Positions 63,783 to 64,000 of a stretch of DNA of 64,000 bases are shown here, piece after piece. The notes under the pieces were generated by a model. That model was not told the origin of the DNA. It searched no databases and saw only the letters and a program-made list of their open reading frames with translations. The stretch is from Candidatus Methylomirabilota bacterium (GTDB taxonomy: Bacteria > Methylomirabilota > Methylomirabilia > Methylomirabilales > Methylomirabilaceae), in NCBI GenBank assembly GCA_003104975.1, contig PQAM01000010.1, forward strand, positions 424,577 through 488,576, given 5' to 3'. Both the position numbers and the translations under genes were made by a program. The stretch's first letter is position 1, and every line of letters begins with the position of its first letter.

Positions 63783-64000
63783 ATGAAGACAGCCACGGTT
63801 GGACGCAAGCGGTACGACATCGCATCGTCCAAAAAGAGCGTCGACACTGCGACCGATTCCTACCTGGCCAAGGGCGCGCCCGGTAAGATGGTGTGCCACG
63901 GATGCCATGCGATCTCGACGGGGAGGCGATGGTATCAGGATGAGGCGGCGTACGCCAAGCTTCTCAAGGCGGGAACGGTGAAAGAGATCTTCTGTCCGGC
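63783..64000 (+). CDS. Zinc-ribbon protein, BCAM0308-like (3' partial)
   Basis: ATG at 63783, ten bases after hsp20, open to the right edge (72 codons visible). MKTATVGRKRYDIASSKKSV, then VCHGCHAISTGRRWYQDE and EIFCPA at the edge. The C-x2-C followed by a GRW block and a second Cys is the pattern of the BCAM0308 family of small zinc-ribbon proteins, often encoded beside hsp20 or usp genes. The second half lies outside the window. Confidence 0.6.
   Translation, partial: MKTATVGRKRYDIASSKKSVDTATDSYLAKGAPGKMVCHGCHAISTGRRWYQDEAAYAKLLKAGTVKEIFCP

Overview
The window looks like a chromosomal stretch of a free-living, Gram-negative, G+C-rich bacterium (roughly high-50s % by eye). It carries a surface-polysaccharide locus with GDP-fucose genes, a TolC/adaptor/RND copper efflux operon, lipoproteins, FtsH, and a ferredoxin-linked 2-oxoacid oxidoreductase. 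The mix of anaerobic carbon metabolism and environmental stress genes would suit an uncultured lineage such as NC10/Methylomirabilota, but that placement is a guess; no rRNA or other marker gene is present. I saw no tRNA, rRNA or CRISPR array.

Left part (1-24.1 kb): a mosaic surface-polysaccharide region. It holds glycosyltransferases, a 1,680-residue fusion of glycosyltransferases, methyltransferases, membrane segments and a coiled coil, GDP-L-fucose synthase (fcl), one intact GDP-mannose 4,6-dehydratase (gmd) and four broken gmd copies that sit at module boundaries. Between modules lie a secreted subtilase with a PrcB-like partner, a tightly coupled four-enzyme cassette (cyclase, CMP-sugar-synthetase-like, 2-hydroxyacid dehydrogenase, SDR), two toxin-antitoxin pairs and a broken HEPN gene. 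A+T-rich patches (about 0.5-1.1 kb and 12.1-12.5 kb) add to the impression of imported pieces.

Middle part (24.5-43.5 kb): an MFS exporter, ComB, an indoleamine-dioxygenase-like protein, a CBS protein behind a long leader with two terminator hairpins, and a flavin reductase. Then comes what I read as a copper-response unit: a small membrane protein, cusC-like, cusB and cusA, an NtrB/NtrC-like two-component system, a cupredoxin-like protein, two CusF-like OB-fold paralogues and a DUF2933-like membrane peptide. Two textbook sigma-54 promoters (29.80 and 40.13 kb) precede the efflux operon and the cupredoxin gene; the second has a pair of palindromic upstream sites. REP-like repeats fill the gaps of the efflux operon.

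Right part (43.0-64.0 kb): energy and stress genes. Acetate kinase, phosphoketolase and a YHS-glucan phosphorylase fusion could link storage glucan to acetyl phosphate and ATP. Further right are a lipoprotein hydrolase, a Met-rich periplasmic protein, FtsH, a YVTN beta-propeller protein, a two-polypeptide 2-oxoacid:ferredoxin oxidoreductase with a CBS protein encoded between its subunits, a radical SAM/SPASM protein, and a cluster of UspA, APH-like kinase, APS-kinase-like, Cys-rich protein, Hsp20 and a zinc-ribbon protein cut by the right edge.
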